Of a stretch of DNA of 64,000 bases, positions 53,474-61,494 are shown piece by piece. Each line of letters starts with the position of its first letter. Positions within the stretch are counted from its first letter, which is position 1. This DNA comes from Allobosea sp. (GTDB taxonomy: Bacteria > Pseudomonadota > Alphaproteobacteria > Rhizobiales > Beijerinckiaceae): positions 61,717 to 125,716 of the forward strand of contig JAAEQB010000071.1 of the NCBI GenBank assembly GCA_024231975.1, written 5' to 3'. The notes beneath the pieces were generated by a model. The model had not been told where the DNA came from and searched no databases. It saw only the letters and a program-made list of their open reading frames with translations. A program made the position numbers and the translations under genes.

Positions 53474-55198
53474 ATGATGTTCACGACGCTGGCGGCCTTG
53501 CCGGAACAGACATCCTATGACGTCATCGTCGCCGGTTCCGGCGCCGCAGGACTGGCGGCTGCCGTCTTCGCCGCGATCGAGGGCCGCTCGGTGCTGGTCA
53601 TCGAGCGCACCGACCATGTCGGCGGCACCAGCGCCCTCTCGGCTGCCACGACCTGGGTCCCGAACTCGCTGCATGCCGAAAAGGTCGCGACCGGGGACTC
53701 GTTCGACAAGGCTGCCCGCTTCCTCGACGGCGTCGTCGGCAACCATTCCTCGGCGCGGCTGCGTGAGGTCTTCCTGCGCGCCGGCCCGCAGGCGATCGCC
53801 ACGCTCGAGCAACGCACAGCGGTGCATTTCCGCCCCTATGCCACCCATCCGGATTATGAGTCGGACATGGAAGGCTCGACCCTGCGTGGCCGCGCCCTCG
53901 AACCCATTCCCTTCGACGGCCGCCAGCTCGGCGCCGATCTCCAGCGTATCCGGCCGCCGATCCCCGAATTCACCTTGTTCGGCGGCATGATGATCGACCG
54001 CACCGATATCGGCCATCTGCTCAAGCTCAAGACCTCCTGGGTCTCCTTCAAGCACGCGGCAGCCATCCTCGGCCGCTACGGGCTCGACCGCCTCCGCGGC
54101 AAGCGCGGCACCCGGCTCGTCATGGGCAACGCCCTGATCGGCAGCCTGCTGCTGACCCTGAAGCGGCATGGCGGCACCGTGCTGCTCAACGCCTCGATCA
54201 CCGAATTGCAGAGCGGCCCTGACGGCATCACCGGCGTCGTCGTTGAGCAGGGCGGTGTGACGCGCGCGATCGCAGCCGGCCTCGGCGTCGTGCTCGCCGC
54301 CGGCGGCTTCAACCGCCATCCGCAGCGTCGCGGTGCCATGCTCCACTCACCGACACCGGCGCTCAGCCCCGCCGCACCCGGCCATACCGGCGCAATGCAG
54401 GATCTCGCACTGAAGCTCGGTGCGCGCTACGGCGAAGGCAGCCTCGACAACGCCTATTGGGCGCCGGTCTCGACGCGGACGCGGCCGGACGGCACCACCG
54501 CCGTCTTCCCGCATTTCGTGCTCGACCGCAGCAAGCCGGGCACCGTCTGCGTCGACCAGACCGGCCGGCGCTTCGTCAACGAATCCACCTCCTATCATCT
54601 GTTCAGCCGCGCCATGTTCGAGGCGAACCGGACGCGCCCGACCATTCCCTGCTGGATCATCACCGATGCCGAGGGTCTCAGGCGCTACGGGCTCGGCATG
54701 GTCAGGATGGGTACGCGCGACCTCAGGCCCTTCCTCGCCGACGGCTATCTCGTCGAAGGCGCGAGCATCGCCGAGCTCGCCGGCAAGCTCTCGATCGATC
54801 CGGCGACGCTCGCCGAGACCATCGCCCGCATGAACGACCATGCCCGCAGCGGCGTCGATCCCGAATTCGGCCGCGGCACCACCGATTATCACCGCGTCAA
54901 TGGCGACGCCTCGCGCGGCCTGCCCAATCCGACACTCGGCCCGATCGCGACGGCGCCCTTCTATGCGGTCAAGCTGACGCCCGGTGATATCGGCGCCGCG
55001 ACCGGGCTCGTGATCGACGAGAACGCACAGGTGCTGGGCAAGGGCGACCAGCCGATCGGCGGGCTCTATGCCTGCGGAAACGAGGCGCAGTCGATCATGG
55101 GCGGCACCTATCCCGGCCCCGGCATCACCATCGGCCCGGCCATCACCTTCGCCTGGTGCGCCATCCGCCATGCGCTCGGGGAGCGTACGCCCGGATGA
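53474..55198 (+). CDS. FAD-dependent dehydrogenase (fumarate reductase/3-ketosteroid dehydrogenase family)
   Basis: A 574-residue PF00890-type flavoprotein. It has the dinucleotide fold VIVAGSGAAGLAAAVFAA, VIERTDHVGGTSALSAATTW, and a closing loop GGLYACGNEAQSIMGGTYPG with GPGITIGPAITFAW, typical of KstD-like enzymes. No signal peptide. It overlaps its paralogue at 55195 by 4 bases. The family removes or adds hydrogens across C-C bonds next to a carbonyl, which would suit dehydrogenation of a hydroaromatic ring. The substrate is not known. Confidence 0.88.
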   Translation: MMFTTLAALPEQTSYDVIVAGSGAAGLAAAVFAAIEGRSVLVIERTDHVGGTSALSAATTWVPNSLHAEKVATGDSFDKAARFLDGVVGNHSSARLREVFLRAGPQAIATLEQRTAVHFRPYATHPDYESDMEGSTLRGRALEPIPFDGRQLGADLQRIRPPIPEFTLFGGMMIDRTDIGHLLKLKTSWVSFKHAAAILGRYGLDRLRGKRGTRLVMGNALIGSLLLTLKRHGGTVLLNASITELQSGPDGITGVVVEQGGVTRAIAAGLGVVLAAGGFNRHPQRRGAMLHSPTPALSPAAPGHTGAMQDLALKLGARYGEGSLDNAYWAPVSTRTRPDGTTAVFPHFVLDRSKPGTVCVDQTGRRFVNESTSYHLFSRAMFEANRTRPTIPCWIITDAEGLRRYGLGMVRMGTRDLRPFLADGYLVEGASIAELAGKLSIDPATLAETIARMNDHARSGVDPEFGRGTTDYHRVNGDASRGLPNPTLGPIATAPFYAVKLTPGDIGAATGLVIDENAQVLGKGDQPIGGLYACGNEAQSIMGGTYPGPGITIGPAITFAWCAIRHALGERTPG

Positions 55199-56913
55199 GC
55201 AGCGATCTACCCAGCTCCTGCGATTTGCTGGTGATCGGCTCCGGCGCCGGCGGACTGGCGAGCGCCGTCACTGCCGCAGTCCTCGGCCTCGACGTCGTCG
55301 TGATCGAGAAGGAGCGCCATTTCGGCGGCACCACCGCCTGGTCCGGCGGCTGGATGTGGCTGCCGCGCAACCCGCTCGCCCGTGCCGCCGGCATCGACGA
55401 GGACGAGGAGACGATCCGCTCCTATCTGCGCCATGAGCTCGGCGAGGATTATGACGAGGCCTTCGTCACCATGCTGATCGAACAGGGGCCGCGCATGGTC
55501 GAGTTCTTCCGGCGCGAAAGCGCGGTCGACTTCATCGACGGCAACCTGATGCCGGACTTCCACGGCAACACGCCCGGCGCCGGCACCGGCGGCCGCTCGC
55601 TCTGCGCCAAGCCCTTCGACGGCCGCGAGCTTGGGGCGCGCCTGGAGGATCTGCGCCCACCTTTGGCCGAAATCGCGCCCTTCGGCATGAACATCGCCTC
55701 CGGCGCCGACCTCCAGCATTTCCTCAATGCGACGCGCAAGCTCCCCTCCTTCCTGCACGTGCTGCGCCGGCTGGCGCGCCACTTCATTGATCGCGCCAGC
55801 CATGGCCGCGGCCTGCATCTGGTCAACGGCAACGCCCTCGTCGCGCGCCTACTCAAATCTGCGGATAACCTCGGCATCGCCCTGCTGAAGGACACCGCGG
55901 CAGTCGAACTGCTGCGCGACGGCGAACGCATCGCCGGCGCCGTCGTCGAGCACGAGGGCACGCGCCGGATGATCCGAGCGGCGCGCGGTGTCGTGCTCGC
56001 CACCGGCGGCTTTCCGCATGATCTCGCCCGTAAGTCGGCGCTTTTCCCGCATGCGCCGACCGGCCGCGAGCACTGGTCGGCGGCGCCCCGCACCAACACC
56101 GGCGACGGCCTCAAGCTCGGTGAGGCGGCGGGCGGGCATGTCCGGACGGACCTGCCCAATGCGGGCGCCTGGGCGCCGGTCTCGCTGGTGCCGAAGCCGG
56201 GTGGGGAACCCGGCCGCTTCCCGCATCTGGTCGAACGCGCCAAGCCGGGCGCGCTGATGGTGCGCCGCGACGGCATGCGCTTCTGCAACGAGGCCGATTC
56301 CTATCACGACGTGATGCAGGCGCTCTTCGCCGCAACGCCCGCAGGCGAACCGGCCGAAGCCTGGATGCTCTGCGATCACCGCTTCCTGCGCCGCTACGGG
56401 CTCGGCCGCGTCCGGCCCCGGCCCTTCCCGATCCGGCCCTGGCTGAGCAACGGCTATCTCAAGCGCGGCGCCACGATCGCAGAGCTCGCCGCAGCCTGCG
56501 GCATCGATGCCGCTGGGCTGGCCCATACGCTCGACACCTACAACGCCACCGCCGCCGAGGGCCGCGACCCCGAATTCGGCCGCGGCGAGACGCCCTATAA
56601 CCGCATCCAGGGCGCGGCCGACAACCGGCCCAACCCGTGCGTCGCGCCGCTCGGGCCCGGGCCGTTCTATGCGGTCAGGATCGTGCCCGGCAGCCTCGGC
56701 ACCTTCGCCGGCCTCAAGACGGACGCGCAGGCGCGCGTGCTCGATCAGCGCGATGCGCCGATTCCGGGCCTCTATGCGGTCGGCAACGACATGTCGAGCA
56801 TGATGGCCGGCCGCTATCCGGCCGGCGGCATCACGCTCGGCCCGGCCATGACCTTCGGCTATGTCGCCGCCCATCATGCCGGCGGCGTCCCGCTCGCCAA
56901 CAACCGTTCCTGA
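55195..56913 (+). CDS. FAD-dependent dehydrogenase, paralogue of the upstream gene
   Basis: A 572-residue protein of the same family. It has LLVIGSGAGGLASAVTAAVL, VIEKERHFGGTTAWSGGWMW and the C-terminal GLYAVGNDMSSMMAGRYPAG with GGITLGPAMTFGY. ATG 55195 overlaps the previous stop (ATGA). Two adjacent, coupled members may act on successive steps or form a heteromer. They differ throughout, so this is not a recent duplication. Confidence 0.88.
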   Translation: MSSDLPSSCDLLVIGSGAGGLASAVTAAVLGLDVVVIEKERHFGGTTAWSGGWMWLPRNPLARAAGIDEDEETIRSYLRHELGEDYDEAFVTMLIEQGPRMVEFFRRESAVDFIDGNLMPDFHGNTPGAGTGGRSLCAKPFDGRELGARLEDLRPPLAEIAPFGMNIASGADLQHFLNATRKLPSFLHVLRRLARHFIDRASHGRGLHLVNGNALVARLLKSADNLGIALLKDTAAVELLRDGERIAGAVVEHEGTRRMIRAARGVVLATGGFPHDLARKSALFPHAPTGREHWSAAPRTNTGDGLKLGEAAGGHVRTDLPNAGAWAPVSLVPKPGGEPGRFPHLVERAKPGALMVRRDGMRFCNEADSYHDVMQALFAATPAGEPAEAWMLCDHRFLRRYGLGRVRPRPFPIRPWLSNGYLKRGATIAELAAACGIDAAGLAHTLDTYNATAAEGRDPEFGRGETPYNRIQGAADNRPNPCVAPLGPGPFYAVRIVPGSLGTFAGLKTDAQARVLDQRDAPIPGLYAVGNDMSSMMAGRYPAGGITLGPAMTFGYVAAHHAGGVPLANNRS

Positions 56914-56934
56914 TCCCGCGCCCGGAGAACAGCC

Positions 56935-57549
56935 ATGCGCTACGAAATCGCCACTCTTACCGTTCGCCTCGGCAAGGCCGGAGCTGTCGTTGCCGCGATC
57001 GATGCCGCGCTGAAGGCGCCCGAGGTGAAGGGCCGCCTGCTCGGCTACTGGACGAGCGAGATCGGCACGCTCAACCAGGTCATCCTGCTGCGCGGCTTCG
57101 CCGACGAGGCCGAGCTCCTGTCCGAGCGCCAGCGCCTGCTCGCCAGCGGCAATCCGTTCGGCGCCGGCGAGGATATCGCCAGGCTGGCCTTCGACAGCTA
57201 TGCGCCCTTCCCCTTCCTGCCGCCGGTCCAGCCCGGCAAGTTCGGCGCCGTCTACGAGATCCGCACCTATATGCTGAAACATGGCGGCGTGCCGGCGACG
57301 ATCGCGGCCTGGCAGGCCGCCATACCGGCGCGCGTCGAGCTTTCCCCGCTGGTCATCGCCATGTACGCGCTCGACGGGCCGCCGCGCTTCACCCATATCT
57401 GGCCCTTCGCCAGCCTCGACCAGCGCGCCGCCGTCCGGGCCGACTCCGTCGCCAAGGGCATCTGGCCGCCGAAGGGCGGGCCGGAATGGCTGACCGGCGA
57501 GATGTATTCGACGATCGCGCTGCCGACCGCGATCTCGCCGCTCGCCTGA
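56935..57549 (+). CDS. NIPSNAP-family protein
   Basis: A 204-residue protein. Two ferredoxin-like halves begin YEIATLTVRLGKAGAVV and YEIRTYMLKHGGVPATI, the second being a textbook NIPSNAP opening; it ends with GGPEWLTGEMYSTIALPTAISP. The biochemical role of the family is uncertain. Members often accompany aromatic or ring-compound catabolism genes, as here. It lies 21 bases after the FAD gene and 14 before the TIM-barrel gene. Confidence 0.87.
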   Translation: MRYEIATLTVRLGKAGAVVAAIDAALKAPEVKGRLLGYWTSEIGTLNQVILLRGFADEAELLSERQRLLASGNPFGAGEDIARLAFDSYAPFPFLPPVQPGKFGAVYEIRTYMLKHGGVPATIAAWQAAIPARVELSPLVIAMYALDGPPRFTHIWPFASLDQRAAVRADSVAKGIWPPKGGPEWLTGEMYSTIALPTAISPLA

Positions 57550-57563
57550 GACGGAGATCCATC

Positions 57564-58406
57564 ATGCCGCTGATGTCGCTCGCCTATCTCACCACCGTGC
57601 CGCTGAGCCCGCCCGAGGCCGTCCGGCTCGCCGCCGAGCTCGGCTACGACGCCGTCGGCCTGCGCGCACTCCCGGCCGCCCCCGGCGGCGATACCAGCCC
57701 GCTGATCGAGGACGCCGCGCTGTTGGCGCAGACCCGGCGCGCCATCGCCGAGGGCGTCCCGGTCTTCGACGTCGAGATCATCCGGCTCGGTGCCGATTTC
57801 TGCGTCGAGGCGATCAAGCCCTTCCTGGAGGTCTGCGGCGCGCTGCAGGCACGCGCCGTGCTGGTCGCAGGCGACGATCCCGACGAGGCGCGTCTCACCG
57901 CCTCCTTCGCCGCCTTCTGCGCAGCGGCAGCGCCCTATGGCCTGACCGGCGATCTCGAATTCATGCCCTGGACGAAGGTCCCCGACGCCGGCACGGCGTT
58001 GCGCATCGTCGAGGCCGCCGGCGAGCCCAATGGACGCGTGCTGGTCGATGCGCTGCATGCCGGCCGCTCCAGCACCACGCTCGCCGACATCGCCGCGATC
58101 CCGGCCGCGCGCCTGAGCTATGCCCAGCTCTGCGACGCTCCGGCCGAAATCCCCACCACGACCGAAGGCCTGATCCACACCGCCCGGCAGGCCCGCCTGC
58201 TGCCCGGTGAAGGCGGCATCGATCTCGTCGGCATCTTCAGCCAGCTGCCGGCCGAGTTGCCGGTCAGCGTCGAGGTGCCACATCTCGAACGCACCGCGCA
58301 GCTCGGTGTCCGCGAATGGGCCCGCCAGGCGCTGGCAGCGGCGCGAGTGACCCTGGTCGCCCGCGATGCGGCGGTGGCCAAGGGTGCGTCGCTGCGGAGG
58401 GAATAA
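57564..58406 (+). CDS. Sugar phosphate isomerase/epimerase-family TIM barrel, paralogue of 38551
   Basis: A 280-residue AP-endonuclease-2-type barrel. Motifs are MSLAYLTTVPLSPPEAV, GLTGDLEFMPWTKV, VLVDALHAGRSSTTL, YAQLCDAPAEIPT and PVSVEVPHLER. It shares order and wording of motifs with the 272-residue protein at 38551-39369. As the last gene of the LIV-AroE-FAD operon, it could be a dehydroshikimate dehydratase or a ring-keto isomerase; inference from context. Confidence 0.87.
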   Translation: MPLMSLAYLTTVPLSPPEAVRLAAELGYDAVGLRALPAAPGGDTSPLIEDAALLAQTRRAIAEGVPVFDVEIIRLGADFCVEAIKPFLEVCGALQARAVLVAGDDPDEARLTASFAAFCAAAAPYGLTGDLEFMPWTKVPDAGTALRIVEAAGEPNGRVLVDALHAGRSSTTLADIAAIPAARLSYAQLCDAPAEIPTTTEGLIHTARQARLLPGEGGIDLVGIFSQLPAELPVSVEVPHLERTAQLGVREWARQALAAARVTLVARDAAVAKGASLRRE

Positions 58407-58441
58407 TAGTGGAGGGGGTTAGCAGGCGATGCGGAACCCCG

Positions 58442-58588
58442 CCGTCATTCCGGGACTTCGCGCAGCGAAGGGCCCGGAACCCAGAACCGATGCCGGTCGG
58501 GGTGATTGCGCGTCGAGTAGAGCTTCTCTGGAAAAGGCATCGGTTCTGGATTCCGGGCTCAGGCCTGCGGCCTGCCCCGGAAAGACGG
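58442..58588. repeat. 147-base nested inverted repeat with cloverleaf symmetry
   Basis: Outer arms are ccgtcattccggg (58442-58454) and cccggaaagacgg (58576-58588), with one mismatch. Inside come a left hairpin cttcgc-gca-gcgaag (58456-58470) and a central 23-base stem (58472-58494 with 58536-58558, 22 of 23 paired, 41-base loop). A right hairpin caggcc-tgc-ggcctg follows (58560-58574). This is the style of dispersed palindromic elements in Hyphomicrobiales genomes. It separates two convergent genes and may also end both transcripts. Confidence 0.8.
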
Positions 58589-58616
58589 GGTGGCTCCTTC
58601 AAGAAGCTGTACAGCC

Positions 58617-59375
58617 CTAGCCGCGCCGGCCACCCACCATCTCCGCCAGCGCGACTGCGTCCGCGCCCGCCGGAAAATGGAGCCGATCCGAGGTATCGTT
58701 CGCCGCCTGCCAGACGGCTTCTGCGACATCGCTCTCCTTGGTCGTCAACGCGGGCTTGGCGAACGCGGCGAAGATCGGCTCGGCGAACGCCGCATAGCTC
58801 GCCGGGATCAGGTCCTCGATGCGTACGCCGGTGTTCTCAGTGAAGCGCGTGGTCGGCGCATAGCCCGGCTCGACCAGCTTGGCCCTGATGCCGAAATGGC
58901 CGAGCTCGTGGGCGAGCGAGCCGGTGAAGCCCTCGATCGCCTGCTTGCTCGCGGTATAGGCCGCCGCCAGCGGCATCGATACCAGCGTGACGCTGGAGGT
59001 GACGTTGACGATGGCGCCGGAGCCCCGCGCCCGGAATTGCGGGATCACCGCCTGGCACATCGCCATCGTCCCGAAGGTGTTGGTCTCGAAGACCCTGCGA
59101 ATATGCTCCATCGGTGTCGCCTCGAAGGCGCCGACCACGCCGATCCCGGCATTGTTGACGAGGACGTCGATCGGCCCGGCCTCCGCGAGCGCCGCCGCGA
59201 TGCTGTCCAGATCCGTCACGTCGAGCGGCAGGATGCGCAGCGCCGGCGAGCGCGGCAGGATATCCTGGCGCGGCGTGCGCATGGTCGCGACGACGCTCCA
59301 GCCTTGCGAAAGGAAATGGCGGGCGGTCTCCAGGCCGTAGCCCGAGGAGCAACCGGTGATCAGCACCGTCTTCAT
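58617..59375 (-). CDS. Short-chain dehydrogenase/reductase
   Basis: A 252-residue classical SDR. It has cofactor loop LITGCSSGYGLETARHF, PIDVLVNNAGIGVVG, Ser in VNVTSSVTLVS and YTASK. It is similar to uncharacterised oxidoreductases often found divergent from AraC regulators. ATG 59375 has aagga upstream; earlier in-frame starts extend into the AraC promoter. Probably controlled by the AraC protein at 59473. Confidence 0.88.
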   Translation of the reverse strand: MKTVLITGCSSGYGLETARHFLSQGWSVVATMRTPRQDILPRSPALRILPLDVTDLDSIAAALAEAGPIDVLVNNAGIGVVGAFEATPMEHIRRVFETNTFGTMAMCQAVIPQFRARGSGAIVNVTSSVTLVSMPLAAAYTASKQAIEGFTGSLAHELGHFGIRAKLVEPGYAPTTRFTENTGVRIEDLIPASYAAFAEPIFAAFAKPALTTKESDVAEAVWQAANDTSDRLHFPAGADAVALAEMVGGRRG

Positions 59376-59439
59376 GATGATGTCCTTGCTGGTTTCGATG
59401 CTGCCGTGATACGAGCAGCGCCCAGGACGATCTACGATC

Positions 59440-59469
59440 GATAGTCCGTATTTGATTTGAGATAGTCCG
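59440..59469. promoter_or_regulatory. Direct repeat, candidate AraC-family operator
   Basis: gatagtccg occurs at 59440-59448 and 59461-59469, exactly 21 bases apart in the same orientation, the usual arrangement for AraC-type half-sites. The second copy ends 3 bases before the araC-family start codon, so binding should autorepress translation or transcription while regulating the divergent SDR gene. Confidence 0.6.
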
Positions 59470-59472
59470 GAG

Positions 59473-60441
59473 ATGATCGACCCTCTCGGCGAGATCATCG
59501 GCCTGCTGCGGCCGCAGGCGGTGTTCACCAAGGGCATCAGCGGCGCGGGACGCTGGGCCGTACGCTATGCCGATTTCGGTCATCCAAGCTTTTGCGCCGT
59601 GATCGAGGGCAGCTGCCGTCTCGCCGTCGACGGAGAGGAGGTCCTGACCCTGGTCGCCGGTGATTTCGTGCTGCTGCCGACCACGCCCGGCTTCATCCTG
59701 TCGGGCTTCGAGCCGGCGACGCCGGTGCTGATCACGCCCGATCTTGCTCCCTCGCCGGAGACGGAGCTGCGCCATGGCGATCCCGAGGGCCCGCCGACCG
59801 TGCGCCTGCTCGGCGGCTACTTCACCTTCGCTGTCGACGAGGCCGGGCTGCTCGTCTCGCTGCTGCCGACGCAGATCCGGATCCGCGACATCCCGCGGCT
59901 CTCGACCCTGGTGCGGCTCCTCACGGAGGAATCCGGCGCGCAGCGGCCCGGCCGGGAGCTGGTGCTCGGTCGCCTCGTCGAGATCCTGCTGGTCGAGGCG
60001 CTCCGGCTGACGCCGGCGGCGGATGCGCCGGCAGGGTTATTGCGCGGCCTCGGCGATAACAGGCTGGCGGACGCGATCCGCAGCATCCATGCCGAACCGG
60101 CCCGCGCCTGGACGATGGCCCGGCTCGCCCGGGAGGCCGGGCTGTCGCGCTCGGCCTTCTTCGAGCGCTTCGCCCGCAATGTCGGCGTGCCACCGATGGA
60201 ATATCTGCTGGGCTGGCGGATGGCGCTGGCCAAGGACCTGCTGCGCCGCCGCGACATCGACCTTGCCGAGGTCGCCGAGCGGGTCGGCTATGGCTCGGCC
60301 AGCACCTTCAGCACGGCCTTCAGCCGCCATGTCGGGCAGCCGCCCGGCCGCTATGCCCGCAGCCTGGCGGAGCGAGCAGCCGCGACGGAGCGGCCTATTT
60401 CACCACGAAGCCGTGCGCGAACGGGTCGCGGTCGTCGATGA
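59473..60441 (+). CDS. AraC-family transcriptional regulator (cupin N-terminus)
   Basis: A 322-residue regulator. The N-terminal cupin-like domain contains FCAVIEGSCRLAVDGEEVLT and LVAGDFVLLP. The C-terminal double helix-turn-helix (about residues 195-290) contains WTMARLAREAGLSRSAFFER and DIDLAEVAERVGYGSASTFS followed by AFSRHVGQPPGRY. It is the AraC_N/cupin_6 type typically divergent from an SDR. Its 3' end overlaps the epimerase gene's 3' end by 47 bases on the other strand. Confidence 0.9.
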   Translation: MIDPLGEIIGLLRPQAVFTKGISGAGRWAVRYADFGHPSFCAVIEGSCRLAVDGEEVLTLVAGDFVLLPTTPGFILSGFEPATPVLITPDLAPSPETELRHGDPEGPPTVRLLGGYFTFAVDEAGLLVSLLPTQIRIRDIPRLSTLVRLLTEESGAQRPGRELVLGRLVEILLVEALRLTPAADAPAGLLRGLGDNRLADAIRSIHAEPARAWTMARLAREAGLSRSAFFERFARNVGVPPMEYLLGWRMALAKDLLRRRDIDLAEVAERVGYGSASTFSTAFSRHVGQPPGRYARSLAERAAATERPISPRSRARTGRGRR

Positions 60442-61396
60442 AGATGGTGTTGTAGCCGGTCATGCGGGCCCAGCCGGCGATCGAGGGGATGATCGCCGGA
60501 CGGTTGGCCACCGTCGTCGCCGCCTCGACGCGGCCCTTGAACAGCGAGCCGATGATCGATTCATGCACGAACTCGTCGCCGACCCCGAGCTTGCCCTTGG
60601 CGGCGAGTTGCGCCATCCGCGCCGAGGTGCCGGTGCCGCAGGGCGAGCGGTCGATCGCCTTCTCGCCGTAGAACACGGCGTTGCGGGCATGGGCGCCGTC
60701 CTGCGTCGCCTTCCCGGTCCACTGGATGTGGGAGAGGCCCCGGATCTCCGGATGCTCCGGATGGGCGAACTCGTATTTCGCGTTCAGCGCCGCGCGCAGC
60801 TTCGGCGACCAGCCGACCAACTCGCCGGCGGTATGGTCGGCCATATCGCGGAAGTTCTTCTGCGGCTCGACGATCGCATAGAAATTGCCGCCATAGGCGA
60901 CGTCGACGACGATCTCGCCGAGCCCCTCGACTTCGGCGGTCAACCCTTCCGCATAGAGAAAGCCCGGAACGTTGGTCAGGCGGACCTCCTCGACGAAGTG
61001 GCCCTCCTGGCGATAGCTGATGTCGACCTTGCCGGCCGGCGCGTCGATCGAGAGCTTGCCCGGCTCGCGCGGCGTGATCAGCCCGTTCTCGATGCCCATG
61101 GTGATCGTGCCGATCGTGCCGTGGCCGCACATCGGCAGGCAGCCCGAGGTCTCGATGAACAGCACGGCGACGTCGCAATCGGGCCGCGTCGGCGGATAGA
61201 GGATCGAGCCCGACATCATGTCGTGTCCGCGCGGCTCGAACATCAGCCCGGTACGGATCCAGTCGAACTCGCGCAGGAAATGCGCCCGCTTCTCCAGCAT
61301 GGTCGCGCCGTCGAGACGCGGGCCGCCGCCCGAAACCAGGCGGACCGGATTGCCGCAGGTGTGACCGTCGATGCAGGAGAAGGTGTGGCTGGCCAT
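60395..61396 (-). CDS. 4-hydroxyproline epimerase/proline racemase-family enzyme
   Basis: A 333-residue proline racemase-fold protein. Both catalytic cysteines are present, Cys90 in CLPMCGHGTIG and Cys253 in DRSPCGTGTSA, which marks an epimerase/racemase rather than a trans-3-hydroxyproline dehydratase (which has Thr at one site). HTCGNPVRLVSGG near the start is typical of 4-hydroxyproline 2-epimerases. It is divergent from an Ldh_2-family reductase that could handle a pyrroline carboxylate, supporting a role in hydroxyproline-type catabolism. No other hpb-pathway genes are in view. Confidence 0.88.
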   Translation of the reverse strand: MASHTFSCIDGHTCGNPVRLVSGGGPRLDGATMLEKRAHFLREFDWIRTGLMFEPRGHDMMSGSILYPPTRPDCDVAVLFIETSGCLPMCGHGTIGTITMGIENGLITPREPGKLSIDAPAGKVDISYRQEGHFVEEVRLTNVPGFLYAEGLTAEVEGLGEIVVDVAYGGNFYAIVEPQKNFRDMADHTAGELVGWSPKLRAALNAKYEFAHPEHPEIRGLSHIQWTGKATQDGAHARNAVFYGEKAIDRSPCGTGTSARMAQLAAKGKLGVGDEFVHESIIGSLFKGRVEAATTVANRPAIIPSIAGWARMTGYNTIFIDDRDPFAHGFVVK

Positions 61397-61447
61397 GGAT
61401 CAGAACCTTCCTGAGGCGCTAAGCCCGCTTGCAGTCATGTCGGCTTT

Positions 61448-61468
61448 TTGAATACAGCAAGTATACAA
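61448..61468. promoter_or_regulatory. Imperfect inverted repeat between epimerase and reductase genes
   Basis: ttgaatac-agcaa-gtatacaa: 8-base arms with one mismatch and a 5-base spacer, in the 98-base divergent promoter. It is AT-rich amid GC-rich DNA and contains the only plausible promoter-like stretch. It looks like a GntR-type or similar operator; no regulator of that kind is adjacent. Confidence 0.5.
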
Positions 61469-61494
61469 ATTTGCAACGAGCGGGGCGTAACGCC

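Noticed and set aside
53474..56913. Steroid degradation genes (3-ketosteroid dehydrogenases)
   Set aside because: The flavoproteins have the family fold, but no other steroid catabolism genes are nearby; neighbours point to ring acids or polyols.
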